A program made the translations under genes and the position numbers. From NCBI RefSeq assembly GCF_002157855.1, contig NZ_CP020880.1, forward strand, positions 3,410,001 to 3,474,000: a stretch of 64,000 nucleotides of DNA, in the 5' to 3' direction. Below, piece by piece: positions 49,785 through 59,067 of the stretch. Under the pieces are notes generated by a model. The model saw only the letters and a program-made list of their open reading frames with translations. It did no database searches and was not told the origin of the DNA. Source of the DNA: Sutcliffiella horikoshii. Its GTDB lineage: Bacteria; Bacillota; Bacilli; Bacillales; Bacillaceae_I. The stretch's first letter is position 1, and every line of letters begins with the position of its first letter.

Positions 49785-49813
49785 TTGTCGTTTTCTTGCG
49801 GGTTATGTATGAT
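49785..49813 (+). promoter_or_regulatory. Promoter of the thiT leader
   Basis: TTGTCG, 17-base spacer, TATGAT; transcription would start just before the TPP riboswitch. Confidence 0.7.
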
Positions 49814-49836
49814 GTAGGAAGACAACTAAATTCTTT

Positions 49837-49925
49837 TCCACGAGGGGAGCCTTAAAGGCTGAGAGTGAACTTGATGTTCTGACCCTTTGAACCTGTTAGT
49901 TAGTACTATCGTAGGGATGTGGCGG
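49837..49925 (+). ncRNA. TPP riboswitch (THI box)
   Basis: Has the conserved THI-box order: GGGGAGCC, GGCTGAGAGT, GACCCTTTGAACCTG and TCGTAGGGA. Binds thiamine pyrophosphate in the leader RNA and, with the terminator downstream, should reduce transcription of thiT when TPP is plentiful. Confidence 0.95.
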
Positions 49926-49945
49926 ATTTATTACTTATTTCATTT

Positions 49946-49980
49946 AAGCGATAAAGGAGCCCCCTTTATCGCTTTTTTAT
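49946..49980 (+). terminator. Riboswitch-controlled terminator
   Basis: AAGCGATAAAGG pairs with CCTTTATCGCTT and is followed by TTTTT; 17 bases before the thiT start codon. Its position fits TPP-dependent attenuation. Confidence 0.9.
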
Positions 49981-49996
49981 GTTAAGGGGGATTTTC

Positions 49997-50584
49997 ATGA
50001 AGAAGAATAACACATTATTTTTAGTTGAAGTTGCAATATTTGGAGCACTAGCTTACTTACTTGATTTATTGGCCGGAGTATTATCCCTAAAGATTTGGGC
50101 TCAAGGAGGCTCAATATCTATAGCGATGGTACCTGTATTTATTATGGCTTTTCGGTGGGGTATAAAAGGAGGGCTTTTATCAGGTTTTATTCTTGGGTTA
50201 CTTCAGATTGTTACTGGCCAATTATTCGGAGTAGATCCAGTGCAAATATTTCTAGATTATATTGTAGCTTTTTGTGCATTAGGGTTGGCTGGTGTAGTAG
50301 CAAATCAAGTAGCTGCTTCTGCTAAGAAAGATAATTTTAAGAAGCTAGTATTGTATGTAAGTATTGGATCTTTTATAGGTTGCCTTCTAAGGTTCTTGGC
50401 TCATTACGCCGCCGGAGTTATCTACTTTGGCTATTTAGCGCCGGAAGGGCAACAAGTATGGCTATATTCATTGCTTTATAATGGCTCGTTTATGTTACCG
50501 AGCTTTGTAATAACCACAATCGTGACGGTACTCTTGATCAAAACCGTCCCTCGTATATTCACTTTTAATAATTCCATCGCTTAA
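49997..50584 (+). CDS. thiT: Energy-coupled thiamine transporter ThiT
   Basis: S-component of an ECF importer for thiamine, 195 residues and about six membrane segments. WAQGGSISIAMVPVFIMAFRWG is the family signature, and the L1 loop and GFILGLLQIVTGQLFG also fit. The ATPase and T subunit are not nearby and are shared by ECF systems elsewhere. ATG 49997 has AAGGGGG 6 bases upstream; ATG 49979 lies in the terminator and is unlikely. Controlled by the TPP riboswitch. Confidence 0.95.
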   Translation: MKKNNTLFLVEVAIFGALAYLLDLLAGVLSLKIWAQGGSISIAMVPVFIMAFRWGIKGGLLSGFILGLLQIVTGQLFGVDPVQIFLDYIVAFCALGLAGVVANQVAASAKKDNFKKLVLYVSIGSFIGCLLRFLAHYAAGVIYFGYLAPEGQQVWLYSLLYNGSFMLPSFVITTIVTVLLIKTVPRIFTFNNSIA

Positions 50585-50611
50585 GCTGGCCTCTATGGTC
50601 AGCTTTTTTAT
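50583..50611 (+). terminator. Terminator of thiT
   Basis: AAGCTGGCC and GGTCAGCTT form an imperfect stem ending in TTTTTT; it overlaps the thiT stop region. Confidence 0.75.
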
Positions 50612-50686
50612 GCGAAAAAATAATAGAATGTTCTATTAAAGTCCCTCATACAATCTAGTAATAAGAGTGAAACAGGAGGATAAGAT

Positions 50687-50869
50687 ATGGATCTTGTAAA
50701 ATACGCAGCATTTATTGTAGCATTACTGACTTCAATCGGCTTATTACTGTTTGCATACTTTGAGGGGTTGCGTATAAGTGATGAAGAAGGAAAGGTACGC
50801 GGAGGAGGATTCATTCTGAGCCTTTCACTAGGTATGTTTTTTGCAATGATGGCAACCAGACTCCAATGA
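50687..50869 (+). CDS. Small two-segment membrane protein, function unknown
   Basis: 60 residues: an N-terminal hydrophobic helix (about 6-24), a charged loop GLRISDEEGKVRGGG, and a second hydrophobic segment (about 42-56). ACAGGAGGAT 8 bases before ATG 50687 is strong, and a bidirectional terminator follows, so it is likely expressed. I do not recognise the family. Confidence 0.65.
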   Translation: MDLVKYAAFIVALLTSIGLLLFAYFEGLRISDEEGKVRGGGFILSLSLGMFFAMMATRLQ

Positions 50870-50888
50870 ATGATACATATAATAGATG

Positions 50889-50914
50889 AAGCCGACTATA
50901 TGTCGGCTTTTAAT
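50889..50914. terminator. Bidirectional terminator
   Basis: AAGCCGAC pairs with GTCGGCTT followed by TTAATTTT; between the small membrane protein gene and the DMT transporter gene. Confidence 0.85.
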
Positions 50915-51792
50915 TTTGATTTTTTCTTACGGTTATCTTTTAAGAAATATCCTACACTAAGCATCACAAGCAGACCTCCTGCAAATTGCGTCCATTTCAC
51001 CATCTCATTTAATATGAAATAAGCAAGTACTGCTGCACCAATGGGTTCAAATAGAATACTCATTGAGATAACATTGGTGCTGATGTATTTAACAGCCCAA
51101 TTGAAAAAAGAGTGCCCCAGTAATGTCGGAATGATTGCAAGCAAGATGAACCAAATCCAATCGTCTGAAGAGTATCCTGTAAGAGGGTCCCCAGAAATTA
51201 GCACATAAAAAAGCAACGTCACGCAACAAAACCCATATACAATAAATGTATAGGTAATTAGAGATAACCTTTTTCTGACATCTTGCCCGAATAATAAATA
51301 TGCTGTCACAAGTGCACAGGCTACCAAGGCCAATATATCCCCAAATAAAGCCATTCCGCTAATTCGAAAATCGCCCCAACTAATGATCACACTCCCGACT
51401 ATTGCCATCAATCCACTTACAATAGCTTTCTTACTTAGCCTCTCTTGGAAAAACAAATACGTCCCTATAAAAGCAAATAAAGGCTGGAGGGTTACAAGCA
51501 CAGTCGAACTTGCTACACTGGTATAGTTTAAGGATTCAAACCATAAAATAAAATGAAACGCTAAGAATATACCTGCCAACATAGAAAAAAGCCAATCCCG
51601 CTTCGAAATATCCTTAAGCTCCCCAACATATTTATATAGAAAAATGGGTAGTAGTATTATCACGGAGAAAAGTAACCGGTAGAAGGCGACCACTCCAGCA
51701 GGGGCATCCGCTAATTTAACAAATATGGCGGATGTGGATACAGTAATTACTCCTACCGCGAGAGCCACGTATGGATTAAACCACTTATTCAT
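50896..51792 (-). CDS. DMT-family (EamA) transporter
   Basis: 298-residue transporter with ten hydrophobic segments, two EamA repeats. SAIFVKLADAPAGVVAFYRLLFS in the first repeat and FEPIGAAVLAYFIL in the second fit the family. A metabolite or drug efflux role is usual; substrate unknown. GAAGGT precedes ATG 51792. Single gene, convergent with the small membrane protein gene. Confidence 0.88.
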   Translation of the reverse strand: MNKWFNPYVALAVGVITVSTSAIFVKLADAPAGVVAFYRLLFSVIILLPIFLYKYVGELKDISKRDWLFSMLAGIFLAFHFILWFESLNYTSVASSTVLVTLQPLFAFIGTYLFFQERLSKKAIVSGLMAIVGSVIISWGDFRISGMALFGDILALVACALVTAYLLFGQDVRKRLSLITYTFIVYGFCCVTLLFYVLISGDPLTGYSSDDWIWFILLAIIPTLLGHSFFNWAVKYISTNVISMSILFEPIGAAVLAYFILNEMVKWTQFAGGLLVMLSVGYFLKDNRKKKSKLKADI

Positions 51793-51916
51793 TTACCTTC
51801 ACCCGAACTTTAGTTATTTTAATTAATCTTTTTAATTTCACAGAATATTGTTATAATTTCCTAACAACTATTTTTATATAGAATATCATATCTTTTCTAC
51901 TTACAGGAGGGGCCTT

Positions 51917-52618
51917 ATGGAATTGTTCTTGGAAAATATCGATGAATACGATTTTATTGTAAAACTTGTTTTCGCTTCAATAGCTGGAATAATTATAGGA
52001 TTAGAACGAGAATTAAAAGGAAAACCTCTTGGGTTGAAGACTTGCGTTATCGTTTCAGTAATGGCATGTCTTCTAACCATCGTTTCCTATGAATCTGCCT
52101 TTCTTTATTCTAAGGAATACTCCAGACCCATGGATCCTGGACGAATCCCTTCATATGTTATTAGCGGTATTGGATTTTTAGGTGCAGGGGTCATACTAAG
52201 AAGAAGTAACGAGGCTATTTCAGGACTGACAACAGCAGCCCTGGTATTGGCATCCGCTGCACTTGGAATTACTATCGGTGCAGGATTTTTTATTGAAGGA
52301 GCTTTTGGTGTCATTTTCATCATTCTCGGTGTGAAAATAATCCCTTCTCTATTTGATAAGATAGGGCCAAAGAAATTGAAAGAAAAAGAAATAAAAGTAA
52401 AAATCTTTATCGAGAAAGATATCGACCTGACCATGGTAATGAAGGAAATTCACCACAAAAATCTTTCTATTAAACGTGTGAAGGTTAAAGAGGAAAAAGA
52501 TGATATCGTTCTTAATTGCATCATCACCACGAAGAAAAGCGTATATACAACAGATGTATATTATGAGCTAAAATCACTTACAGGTGTTATTCAAGCGGAA
52601 GTAGAAAACTTGGACTAA
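51917..52618 (+). CDS. MgtC/SapB-family membrane protein
   Basis: 233 residues: four to five membrane segments, then a soluble ACT-like C-terminal domain (about 155-233). Motifs GIIIGLERELKGKPLGLKT and GIGFLGAGVILR are hallmarks. The family includes MgtC, linked to magnesium limitation and virulence in other bacteria, and SapB of Bacillus. AGGAGGGG precedes ATG 51917. No riboswitch is visible in its short leader. Confidence 0.9.
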   Translation: MELFLENIDEYDFIVKLVFASIAGIIIGLERELKGKPLGLKTCVIVSVMACLLTIVSYESAFLYSKEYSRPMDPGRIPSYVISGIGFLGAGVILRRSNEAISGLTTAALVLASAALGITIGAGFFIEGAFGVIFIILGVKIIPSLFDKIGPKKLKEKEIKVKIFIEKDIDLTMVMKEIHHKNLSIKRVKVKEEKDDIVLNCIITTKKSVYTTDVYYELKSLTGVIQAEVENLD

Positions 52619-52680
52619 AACTTTATAAAAAAAACGTATGCAAAAGAAAGAATTTTTGATAAAATAAATTCATTCTTACC

Positions 52681-52752
52681 GGGGCGGTAGTTCAGTGGGA
52701 GAATACTTCGCTGGCAGCGAAGGGGTCGTGGGTTCGAATCCCATCCGCTCCA
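52681..52752 (+). tRNA. tRNA-Ala (GGC)
   Basis: 72-base cloverleaf, anticodon GGC, acceptor GGGGCGG/CCGCTCC; CCA not encoded. Isolated from the big cluster and on the other strand. Confidence 0.95.
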
Positions 52753-52757
52753 TACTT

Positions 52758-52791
52758 AAGGCACCACTACATTGTAGCGGTGCCTTTTTTG
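52758..52791 (+). terminator. Terminator of tRNA-Ala
   Basis: AAGGCACC and CTAC pair with GTAG and GGTGCCTT, followed by TTTTT. Confidence 0.88.
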
Positions 52792-52825
52792 TGTTCCAAA
52801 TTTCAATTGGGAAGCTACTTGATCG

Positions 52826-53899
52826 CTACGCCCCTTTCAACTTTTGAGTTGCCACATTCCTCTCTTCCGTAACTTTCTTTTGAAACACAGCTTTCTTTAG
52901 ATAGGCGTTCACCGGTTTTTCAATCCAGATATACACAAAACAACTGGAGGCAATGCTTAAAATCGTAATAAGTATCATAGAAATTGAGTATCCTAAACTA
53001 CTCATTAGAAGCGTTTCCCGAAAGATTAACATGTATAGAATAAGGAATGGCCCATGAGCTATATAGATAGAATAAGAAGCGTCTCCCAGAAAAACAAGAC
53101 TTGAGGGGAGTTTCCGATCCGTACGATCTTTAATCGATATCCCTAACACCATTAATAAGGCAAAACAACAAAAGAAAATAGGGGCATAATACACCGGAAA
53201 CAATAGATAAACATTATTTAACCAAACAATAAAATATCCTGTTACCCCTACTAGAAGAAAATTAGTGGCATACTGCTTCAAATTGTAGGTTAATGAAATA
53301 TAGGCAACAAGGCTTCCCGAAACAATTTCCAATGTTGAAAAACTAAAAAAGAAAGAGTCCCATTGAGTAAATAATCCCGATTTAATAAGTATCGTGATGA
53401 TTACCCAAGAAGCCATGACCGGCTTAAAAACTTTTGGTTGAAAGATAATCAGGCTGAACATTATATAAAAAAAGATTACGTGACTTAATGACCAGGCAGA
53501 GCTGAGAATAGGTTGATTCGGGAAAAGGAGTATCGATTTCCATATTCGCTCCATGCTATAAGGCTCATAAAGGGCAGGAAAGAAAACAGCTATTCCTAAG
53601 AGTAAAAATGTGAACATCCAATACAAAGGATAGATTCGAATGAACCTTTTTAAGAGGAATTCTCTTGTTTTTCCTTTTATACCAAAATGGCGGTGGTAAA
53701 TATAATAGATCATAAATCCAGTTACTACAAAAAAGAAATCTACCCCGCCAATCCTTTCCCAGCTTCCAAATCCGAACCAGTCGAAGTTGAAATTCCGGTA
53801 GAATAACGTATTCACATGCCCTATCACAACCAGTAAAATGGCAAAGACTTTAGCAACTTGTAAAATGGAAAGTTTTCGACCTTTGATTGGCGTTTCCAT
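52826..53899 (-). CDS. Acyltransferase 3 family membrane protein
   Basis: 357-residue integral membrane acyltransferase with about ten hydrophobic segments; transfers an acyl (for example acetyl or succinyl) group to a glycan on the outer side. The N-terminal block shows VIGHVNTLF (active-site His) and GGVDFFFVVTGFMIYY. ATG 53899 has AGAGGAGG about 10 bases upstream; a longer frame to 53959 runs into the previous gene. Last gene of the exopolysaccharide operon. Confidence 0.85.
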   Translation of the reverse strand: METPIKGRKLSILQVAKVFAILLVVIGHVNTLFYRNFNFDWFGFGSWERIGGVDFFFVVTGFMIYYIYHRHFGIKGKTREFLLKRFIRIYPLYWMFTFLLLGIAVFFPALYEPYSMERIWKSILLFPNQPILSSAWSLSHVIFFYIMFSLIIFQPKVFKPVMASWVIITILIKSGLFTQWDSFFFSFSTLEIVSGSLVAYISLTYNLKQYATNFLLVGVTGYFIVWLNNVYLLFPVYYAPIFFCCFALLMVLGISIKDRTDRKLPSSLVFLGDASYSIYIAHGPFLILYMLIFRETLLMSSLGYSISMILITILSIASSCFVYIWIEKPVNAYLKKAVFQKKVTEERNVATQKLKGA

Positions 53900-53927
53900 T
53901 TTTTTATTCCTCCTCTGGAAAGTGAAC

Positions 53928-54701
53928 CTAAATGGTTCTGGAATGCTTTCTAACTGCATGGAAGGAGTAGTTCACCAAATACCAAAAGGATGCTATCATA
54001 TTCTTCTTTTCAATCTTTCTATAGGTGTTCCATGTCTTTTTAGCAGATTTTATTTTATTACTAGATAAAGAGTCTACACATTTCCGGTAGATAGCAAGTT
54101 CCTCATTTAATCCGTGAGCAATAATTCCTTTGTTCAAAATTTGTAACCAAAGTCCATAATCCTCTGAACAGTCTCTGAACAATTGCATTTGGAAATGGCC
54201 AAGCTTTCTTTTATTAAGTACAACCGTTAACGTACCAATAGCGGTATTCATCAGCAATGTTTTGTAGTTTACAAAAGCAGGGGCTTGAAAAACAACTCCT
54301 GTTTTCTCCCCGTTTTCCTTCATAATTTGGTAGGCGGTATAGGAAAAAGCGCTATCATGCTTTACCATAAAATCTAGTTGCCGCTCAAGTTTACTTGGGT
54401 GCCATAGATCATCACTATCTAAAAATGCAATAAACTCGCCATTGGATGCATTGAAGGCAATGTTCCTGGCATGAGCAGGACCACCATTTTCGTTTAATTC
54501 AATCAACTTAATCCTTGAATCCTTCTCCATCTCCATATGAATGATCTCCCTCGTTGAATCAGTGGAACAATCATCTACAATTATCATCTCCCAATTAGGG
54601 TGTGTTTGATCTTTGACAGAACGAATGGTATCAAGTATATACTTTGCTGCATTGTAGGTTGGGGTGATAACTGAAACTAAATCCATAGAATTTGTTTTCA
54701 T
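53928..54701 (-). CDS. Family 2 glycosyltransferase
   Basis: 257-residue GT-A fold enzyme. VSVITPTYNAAKYILDTI, IIVDDCSTDSTREI and AFLDSDDLWHPSKLE give the nucleotide-sugar site and DxD motif. Likely adds a sugar to the lipid-linked repeat unit. ATG 54701 is preceded by GGAGAGGG at about 8 bases; the frame continues upstream to 54734 without a better site. In the exopolysaccharide operon. Confidence 0.88.
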   Translation of the reverse strand: MKTNSMDLVSVITPTYNAAKYILDTIRSVKDQTHPNWEMIIVDDCSTDSTREIIHMEMEKDSRIKLIELNENGGPAHARNIAFNASNGEFIAFLDSDDLWHPSKLERQLDFMVKHDSAFSYTAYQIMKENGEKTGVVFQAPAFVNYKTLLMNTAIGTLTVVLNKRKLGHFQMQLFRDCSEDYGLWLQILNKGIIAHGLNEELAIYRKCVDSLSSNKIKSAKKTWNTYRKIEKKNMIASFWYLVNYSFHAVRKHSRTI

Positions 54702-54742
54702 TTCTAATCCCTCTCCTCCATCTTTATGGTTCACATGTCCAT

Positions 54743-56125
54743 TTAATTGTGCTTTGCGATCGTAATACCACCGTAATTTGGTTTAGCTTCTGCTTCAGGG
54801 CTTAGTACCACACCCTTTGCTTGGTCTCTTTGTAATACCACGCGAATGGTCTGCATCAGTATTTTTATATCGAGAGTTAAGGAACCGCTCCTTACATACA
54901 AAAGGTCATATCTAAGTTTTTCCTCAACTGGTGTACTGTAGTTTGCAGAAACTTGTGCTAGGCCAGTGATTCCAGGTTTCACATCAAATCTTTTCATATA
55001 TTCCGAATTATCCTTTTTAAATTGTTTTACAAAAAAAGCTCTTTCTGGCCTTGGTCCTATAAGACTCATCTCTCCTTTTAATACATTAAACAATTGTGGG
55101 AGTTCATCTAATCTGATAGCACGGAGAACCCTACCTACCGCTGTAATTCTCGGGTCCTTTTCTGTAGCCAATACAGGTCCCGTATTTTTTTCAGCATCTT
55201 CTACCATGCTTCTGAATTTCACTATTTGAAATGGTTTTTCATTCAACCCAACCCTTTCCTGTTTAAAGAAGGCTGGTCCCTTGGAAGTCAGCGGGATGAG
55301 AAAATATACAACAACCATAATTGGGCTTAACAGAATTAGCAAAATCATGGAAAAAACTATATCCATACTACGTTTCACTACATGATGCATGCTGCTGACA
55401 TTGTTAGATGGAATGGAAAATACCATCATGTCATCTACCTGTTGGATGTCAGCTTCTTTTATTGCAAACTCAAACATCCTAGGGACAATCAACACTTCTT
55501 TCCCATATCTTATACACAGATTAGTGACACTTGACTGCATGCTTCTTTCCACCTCAGAGCTGATGATTACCACATCTGTTTGTTTTAAATATTTCTTGAT
55601 GGAGCCCCTATGCTGGGTTGTGACAATATCCATTACTCTGAACCACCCTCTATGGTGTCGGTGAAACTTATCGGCTATGACTTGCCCATCCATATTGGAC
55701 TTTGAAACTACTAATACATTTTTCAATCCATTTCTATATCTTGCAAAATGCCATATCGCCAATCTTGCACTTACAATAAAAACAAACTGAAGTAAGGAAG
55801 CGATAAATAGCAAATGGACGGTTGTTGTCCAGGACAGCAGTAACCCCATTACCAAAGAGGTTACTGCAAAGAGCATCATCGCTAAAAAAGTACTGCATAT
55901 TAAGTTATTTAAACTTTTTCTCTGCCAACTTCCATAAAGATCAAACAAATAAAAGGTGAGAAGACATACCAAAGTAGTTATCAGCACAGAGCTAGATTGT
56001 TCCTCCAATTTGGCGAATGGGTATCCGAGAATCAATGCAGCTAAGTAAAATCCCGTTAAAATGAAGACTGTATCCATACCAATCATTAAGCATTTTTCAA
56101 TTCGTTTACTGAAATGGTTACTCAT
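54743..56125 (-). CDS. Polyprenyl-phosphate glycosyl-1-phosphate transferase (initiating enzyme)
   Basis: 460-residue WbaP/WcaJ-type protein. N-terminal four-segment membrane region with Rossmann-like part, a further membrane helix (KRSMDIVFSMILLILLSP) and the catalytic domain with KFRSMVEDAE, IRLDELPQLFNVLKGEMSLI and GPRPE. Starts repeat-unit assembly by placing the first sugar phosphate on undecaprenyl phosphate. Its start is about 100 bases downstream of the fusion-protein gene's stop. Confidence 0.92.
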   Translation of the reverse strand: MSNHFSKRIEKCLMIGMDTVFILTGFYLAALILGYPFAKLEEQSSSVLITTLVCLLTFYLFDLYGSWQRKSLNNLICSTFLAMMLFAVTSLVMGLLLSWTTTVHLLFIASLLQFVFIVSARLAIWHFARYRNGLKNVLVVSKSNMDGQVIADKFHRHHRGWFRVMDIVTTQHRGSIKKYLKQTDVVIISSEVERSMQSSVTNLCIRYGKEVLIVPRMFEFAIKEADIQQVDDMMVFSIPSNNVSSMHHVVKRSMDIVFSMILLILLSPIMVVVYFLIPLTSKGPAFFKQERVGLNEKPFQIVKFRSMVEDAEKNTGPVLATEKDPRITAVGRVLRAIRLDELPQLFNVLKGEMSLIGPRPERAFFVKQFKKDNSEYMKRFDVKPGITGLAQVSANYSTPVEEKLRYDLLYVRSGSLTLDIKILMQTIRVVLQRDQAKGVVLSPEAEAKPNYGGITIAKHN

Positions 56126-56233
56126 TTCACTAAACTCCTTTCTTTACTTCCATAAGAATCTGTAAACTCATATTCTTACTACATTATAAAAAACCAATTG
56201 TGCTTAATTGAGAACGAAAGGTCATACCCGTCC

Positions 56234-57904
56234 CTATCCTGCCTCCCTAACCGGCATGAATTTGTAAAGTTTCCTAAAGAAGTGCAACAGACTATAATCA
56301 AATCGTTTTCCATCAAAAATTGTTATATCTCCGACAGTAGAAATGGTATGAACACCATCTGGATACAAACTATCCTCCCGTGGCTCTATAGGTGATATGG
56401 CTACTTCCTCAAATTCTTCGATGGTTAGGTTAGTAATCTTATTCAGTATAATGCGTCCACCATAAGTTTTTGAACAATCCTGTGCAGGCCTGATTAATAC
56501 ATCCTCATAAAGAAATGGTGTTCCTGCCGGTCTGCTTGAACGCACATCCACTTTAACAGGATTTGCCAAGTGTGGACTCCATTCCCCAAAAAGCTCTTTG
56601 GCATAAAAAATATGAAGTTCACTATTATCACTCTGTGGACTGGAATCTGCCCTTGTGCAGAACAGCCACCAATAGCCATCGTGATGAATAATCGTAGAAT
56701 CTACTGCAGCAAAGTTCTTTAAAATAATTTTCTCTTTCTCCAATTGCCCGTTTATTATCTTATAGACCGCCACTTCTTTTGCTTCAGAGGTTTCAGGTAC
56801 ACAATAAGTTTCTCCTTCATATTCGACCAGATATGGGTAGGACATATGACTTTTTAGTTTAAGCACGGAATGGTTCCAAGTCTGTTGTTCTTTAATGGAG
56901 GGACCTTCCTTCATAATGACACCTGATATATAACCCTTGACCACCCGATGATCTACTTCTTCCATTAGGATTTGAATTCCATCTTTACCTCTCATTCCAA
57001 ATGGATCAGCATAATAACAATCTTTCCTCTCGACAATCCAATCTATAGAAGGATTATGATCAGTTAGAAAAAAGTGAATTGGTTTATTCACTATTCCAAT
57101 GTTCCAGTATTCATAACAGAATAGCTTCCTATATAATTTCTGGGCCTTGCGTTTCCATGAAGCAAGAATGAAGTTAGCTGTTTTTTTGGTAGACGAAAGC
57201 ATTTCAATATCAGCATGTTTTAAAGAAAGCGGTTCTATTTCATCGGGACAGTGACCAGGATTTCTCAGAATTTCTTTGCATACCTGAGATGGCCAAGTTA
57301 GGGTAGTTTGACAAAGTATTTCTTTGGTTTTCCGATAAGATTCTGAAACTGTGGCCAAACATCCTATCTTCCAAAAAGAACGTTCATTCGTTTCTTTAGA
57401 TATTCTATATAGACCTACTTCCGTAACAGGGAGATTATTCATTACCTCCCACCATCCTCCGGGTAATCCAGTAAAGCAGGTTGGATTGCCATGTGAAAAT
57501 GCCCAAACGCCGTATGTTGCAAGTTCAAGGACTTCCCCTTCCATGGATTCTTCTCCTAGATGCAGAATAAAGTCCAGGTCGGTCTGTTTTAAAAGAGACA
57601 ACTCCTCGATACTGAAGTTACTTTGATGGTTCCAAAGGTTAGAACAACGGACTTTTGGGAATGGAGAAAAGTGGTCTATTGTAGCAACTTTTTTTAAGAT
57701 TTCACTTCTCATTTGGACAACGGAATGGTATGCAAGGAAAAGGGCAGAATGGTCTCGATTCATCGGCATTGATTGATACTCTATAATCAATGCCAATTCC
57801 ACTTCAGGCATCTCCATTAAATGATTAATGCAATTGATCTTCCATTGTTCTAAGGAATTACCTTTCACTGTAATAGCAAAACGTAGCCTTCTCCTATTAA
57901 TCAT
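56234..57904 (-). CDS. Formyltransferase-like / beta-propeller (GINT1_N-like) fusion protein
   Basis: 556 residues with two parts. About 1-215 resembles formyl-transferase folds: N-terminal FAITVKG, LDFILHLGEE and GVWAFSHGNP near His138, TGLPGGWWEV after it. The Asn of the classical NxH catalytic pair appears to be Phe136, so formylation is doubtful. About 270-540 resembles the N-terminal beta-propeller of glucosamine inositolphosphorylceramide transferase-like proteins: YYADPFGM, ILMEEVDHR, SYPYLVEYEGETYCVPETSE and WWLFCTR. It starts at the GT4 stop (ATGA overlap at 57901-57904). Probably modifies or handles a sugar of the exopolysaccharide, by context. Confidence 0.7.
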   Translation of the reverse strand: MINRRRLRFAITVKGNSLEQWKINCINHLMEMPEVELALIIEYQSMPMNRDHSALFLAYHSVVQMRSEILKKVATIDHFSPFPKVRCSNLWNHQSNFSIEELSLLKQTDLDFILHLGEESMEGEVLELATYGVWAFSHGNPTCFTGLPGGWWEVMNNLPVTEVGLYRISKETNERSFWKIGCLATVSESYRKTKEILCQTTLTWPSQVCKEILRNPGHCPDEIEPLSLKHADIEMLSSTKKTANFILASWKRKAQKLYRKLFCYEYWNIGIVNKPIHFFLTDHNPSIDWIVERKDCYYADPFGMRGKDGIQILMEEVDHRVVKGYISGVIMKEGPSIKEQQTWNHSVLKLKSHMSYPYLVEYEGETYCVPETSEAKEVAVYKIINGQLEKEKIILKNFAAVDSTIIHHDGYWWLFCTRADSSPQSDNSELHIFYAKELFGEWSPHLANPVKVDVRSSRPAGTPFLYEDVLIRPAQDCSKTYGGRIILNKITNLTIEEFEEVAISPIEPREDSLYPDGVHTISTVGDITIFDGKRFDYSLLHFFRKLYKFMPVREAG

Positions 57905-59037
57905 TGCTCCGCACCTCCTTTTTGTTTTCGAATGCCTGTAGAAGGTTTTTTCATTTTTCTATTATTGGTGTGCAGAACACCTTCACCTAAAACTACCAAA
58001 TATTCTTCCAATGTACCCCGGATCATTTTCTGTAAAGAGAAAGCGGTCTCCACTTTCTTTCTCGACACTTTTATGAATTGTAGTCTTTTTAAATCATTTG
58101 AAAGTAAATGTTCTATTTTATGACGAAAATCCTGTTTGGAATGCTCATCAAGCAGATAGCCGTTTTTTCCGCTCTCTATTGCTTCATTTATACCTCCTCT
58201 ATTAATGGAAACAATGGGAGTTCCTACAGCCATTGCTTCAAGTATCACCATCGGAAATACCTCTCTATGGGAGGTAACCAAGAGTACATCCATGTTTCCT
58301 ATAAATTCTTCCGGTGTATGAATGGCACCTAACATTTTTACCCTGTCCTGAATTCCCATATTAATGATTTGTCGCTGGATTCTTTGATAGTCAGGTCCAT
58401 CACCACCGATATAGAACATAAGGTTGGTGTGATGTCTGCAAGCTTCTGCCACTTCCAGAAAAAAAGCCTGATTCTTTTCCTTTGAAACTCGAGCGAGAAT
58501 GCCAACTTTTTTTGGGGGGTGGTTTTTTTTCCGTTGATAAGTAAACTGTTGCAAATCTACCCCATTGTAAATCGTCACTATTTTCCTGCTGTCTATCCCT
58601 AAATCAATTAGCTGGTATTTTTCGAAATCACTTACCGTAATAATGCTTCTGACATATCTATTCAGAACGAACCTGAAAATTAACGGAAGGTATTTTTCGA
58701 GTTTTGTCACATTGTGTTTGGTGTAAATAATACGCAACTTACTTTTCATAGCACTCTTTAAAATCAAACCATACAAGACCATTCTTAAACTGTTGGCATG
58801 ATAAACTCCAATATTGTTCTCCCTGATAATCTCTTTTAATAGCCATAGATTTTTAAGGTGATTTTTTCTATGAAGATCTGTAAATCTCTTCTTCTTTTGA
58901 AGGTTATTATAAAGTTCACCCTTTGCGGCAGCGAAGTAGAATTTAATATCTGGGTGGGCGAGCTCATTTTCCAACTTGCAAAAATAATTCTCCGCCCCTC
59001 CCATGTCAAGCTTATCCGTTACAACCAGGACATTCAT
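57901..59037 (-). CDS. Family 4 glycosyltransferase
   Basis: 378-residue GT-B enzyme. N-terminal DKLDMGGAENYFCKLE; C-terminal VSKEKNQAFFLEVAEACR, then PMVILEAMAVGTPIVSINRGGINE, the nucleotide-sugar site including the EX7E pair. A Lys/Arg-rich tail (about 360-378) follows. GGGAGG precedes ATG 59037. Operon neighbour of wzy. Confidence 0.9.
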   Translation of the reverse strand: MNVLVVTDKLDMGGAENYFCKLENELAHPDIKFYFAAAKGELYNNLQKKKRFTDLHRKNHLKNLWLLKEIIRENNIGVYHANSLRMVLYGLILKSAMKSKLRIIYTKHNVTKLEKYLPLIFRFVLNRYVRSIITVSDFEKYQLIDLGIDSRKIVTIYNGVDLQQFTYQRKKNHPPKKVGILARVSKEKNQAFFLEVAEACRHHTNLMFYIGGDGPDYQRIQRQIINMGIQDRVKMLGAIHTPEEFIGNMDVLLVTSHREVFPMVILEAMAVGTPIVSINRGGINEAIESGKNGYLLDEHSKQDFRHKIEHLLSNDLKRLQFIKVSRKKVETAFSLQKMIRGTLEEYLVVLGEGVLHTNNRKMKKPSTGIRKQKGGAEQ

Positions 59038-59067
59038 AACAGCACACCTCCCAAACTTTAGAACTGC

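Noticed and set aside
52758..52800. Attachment site for an integrated element at tRNA-Ala
   Set aside because: The hairpin is a simple terminator; no integrase gene or duplicated tRNA 3' end was found in the window.
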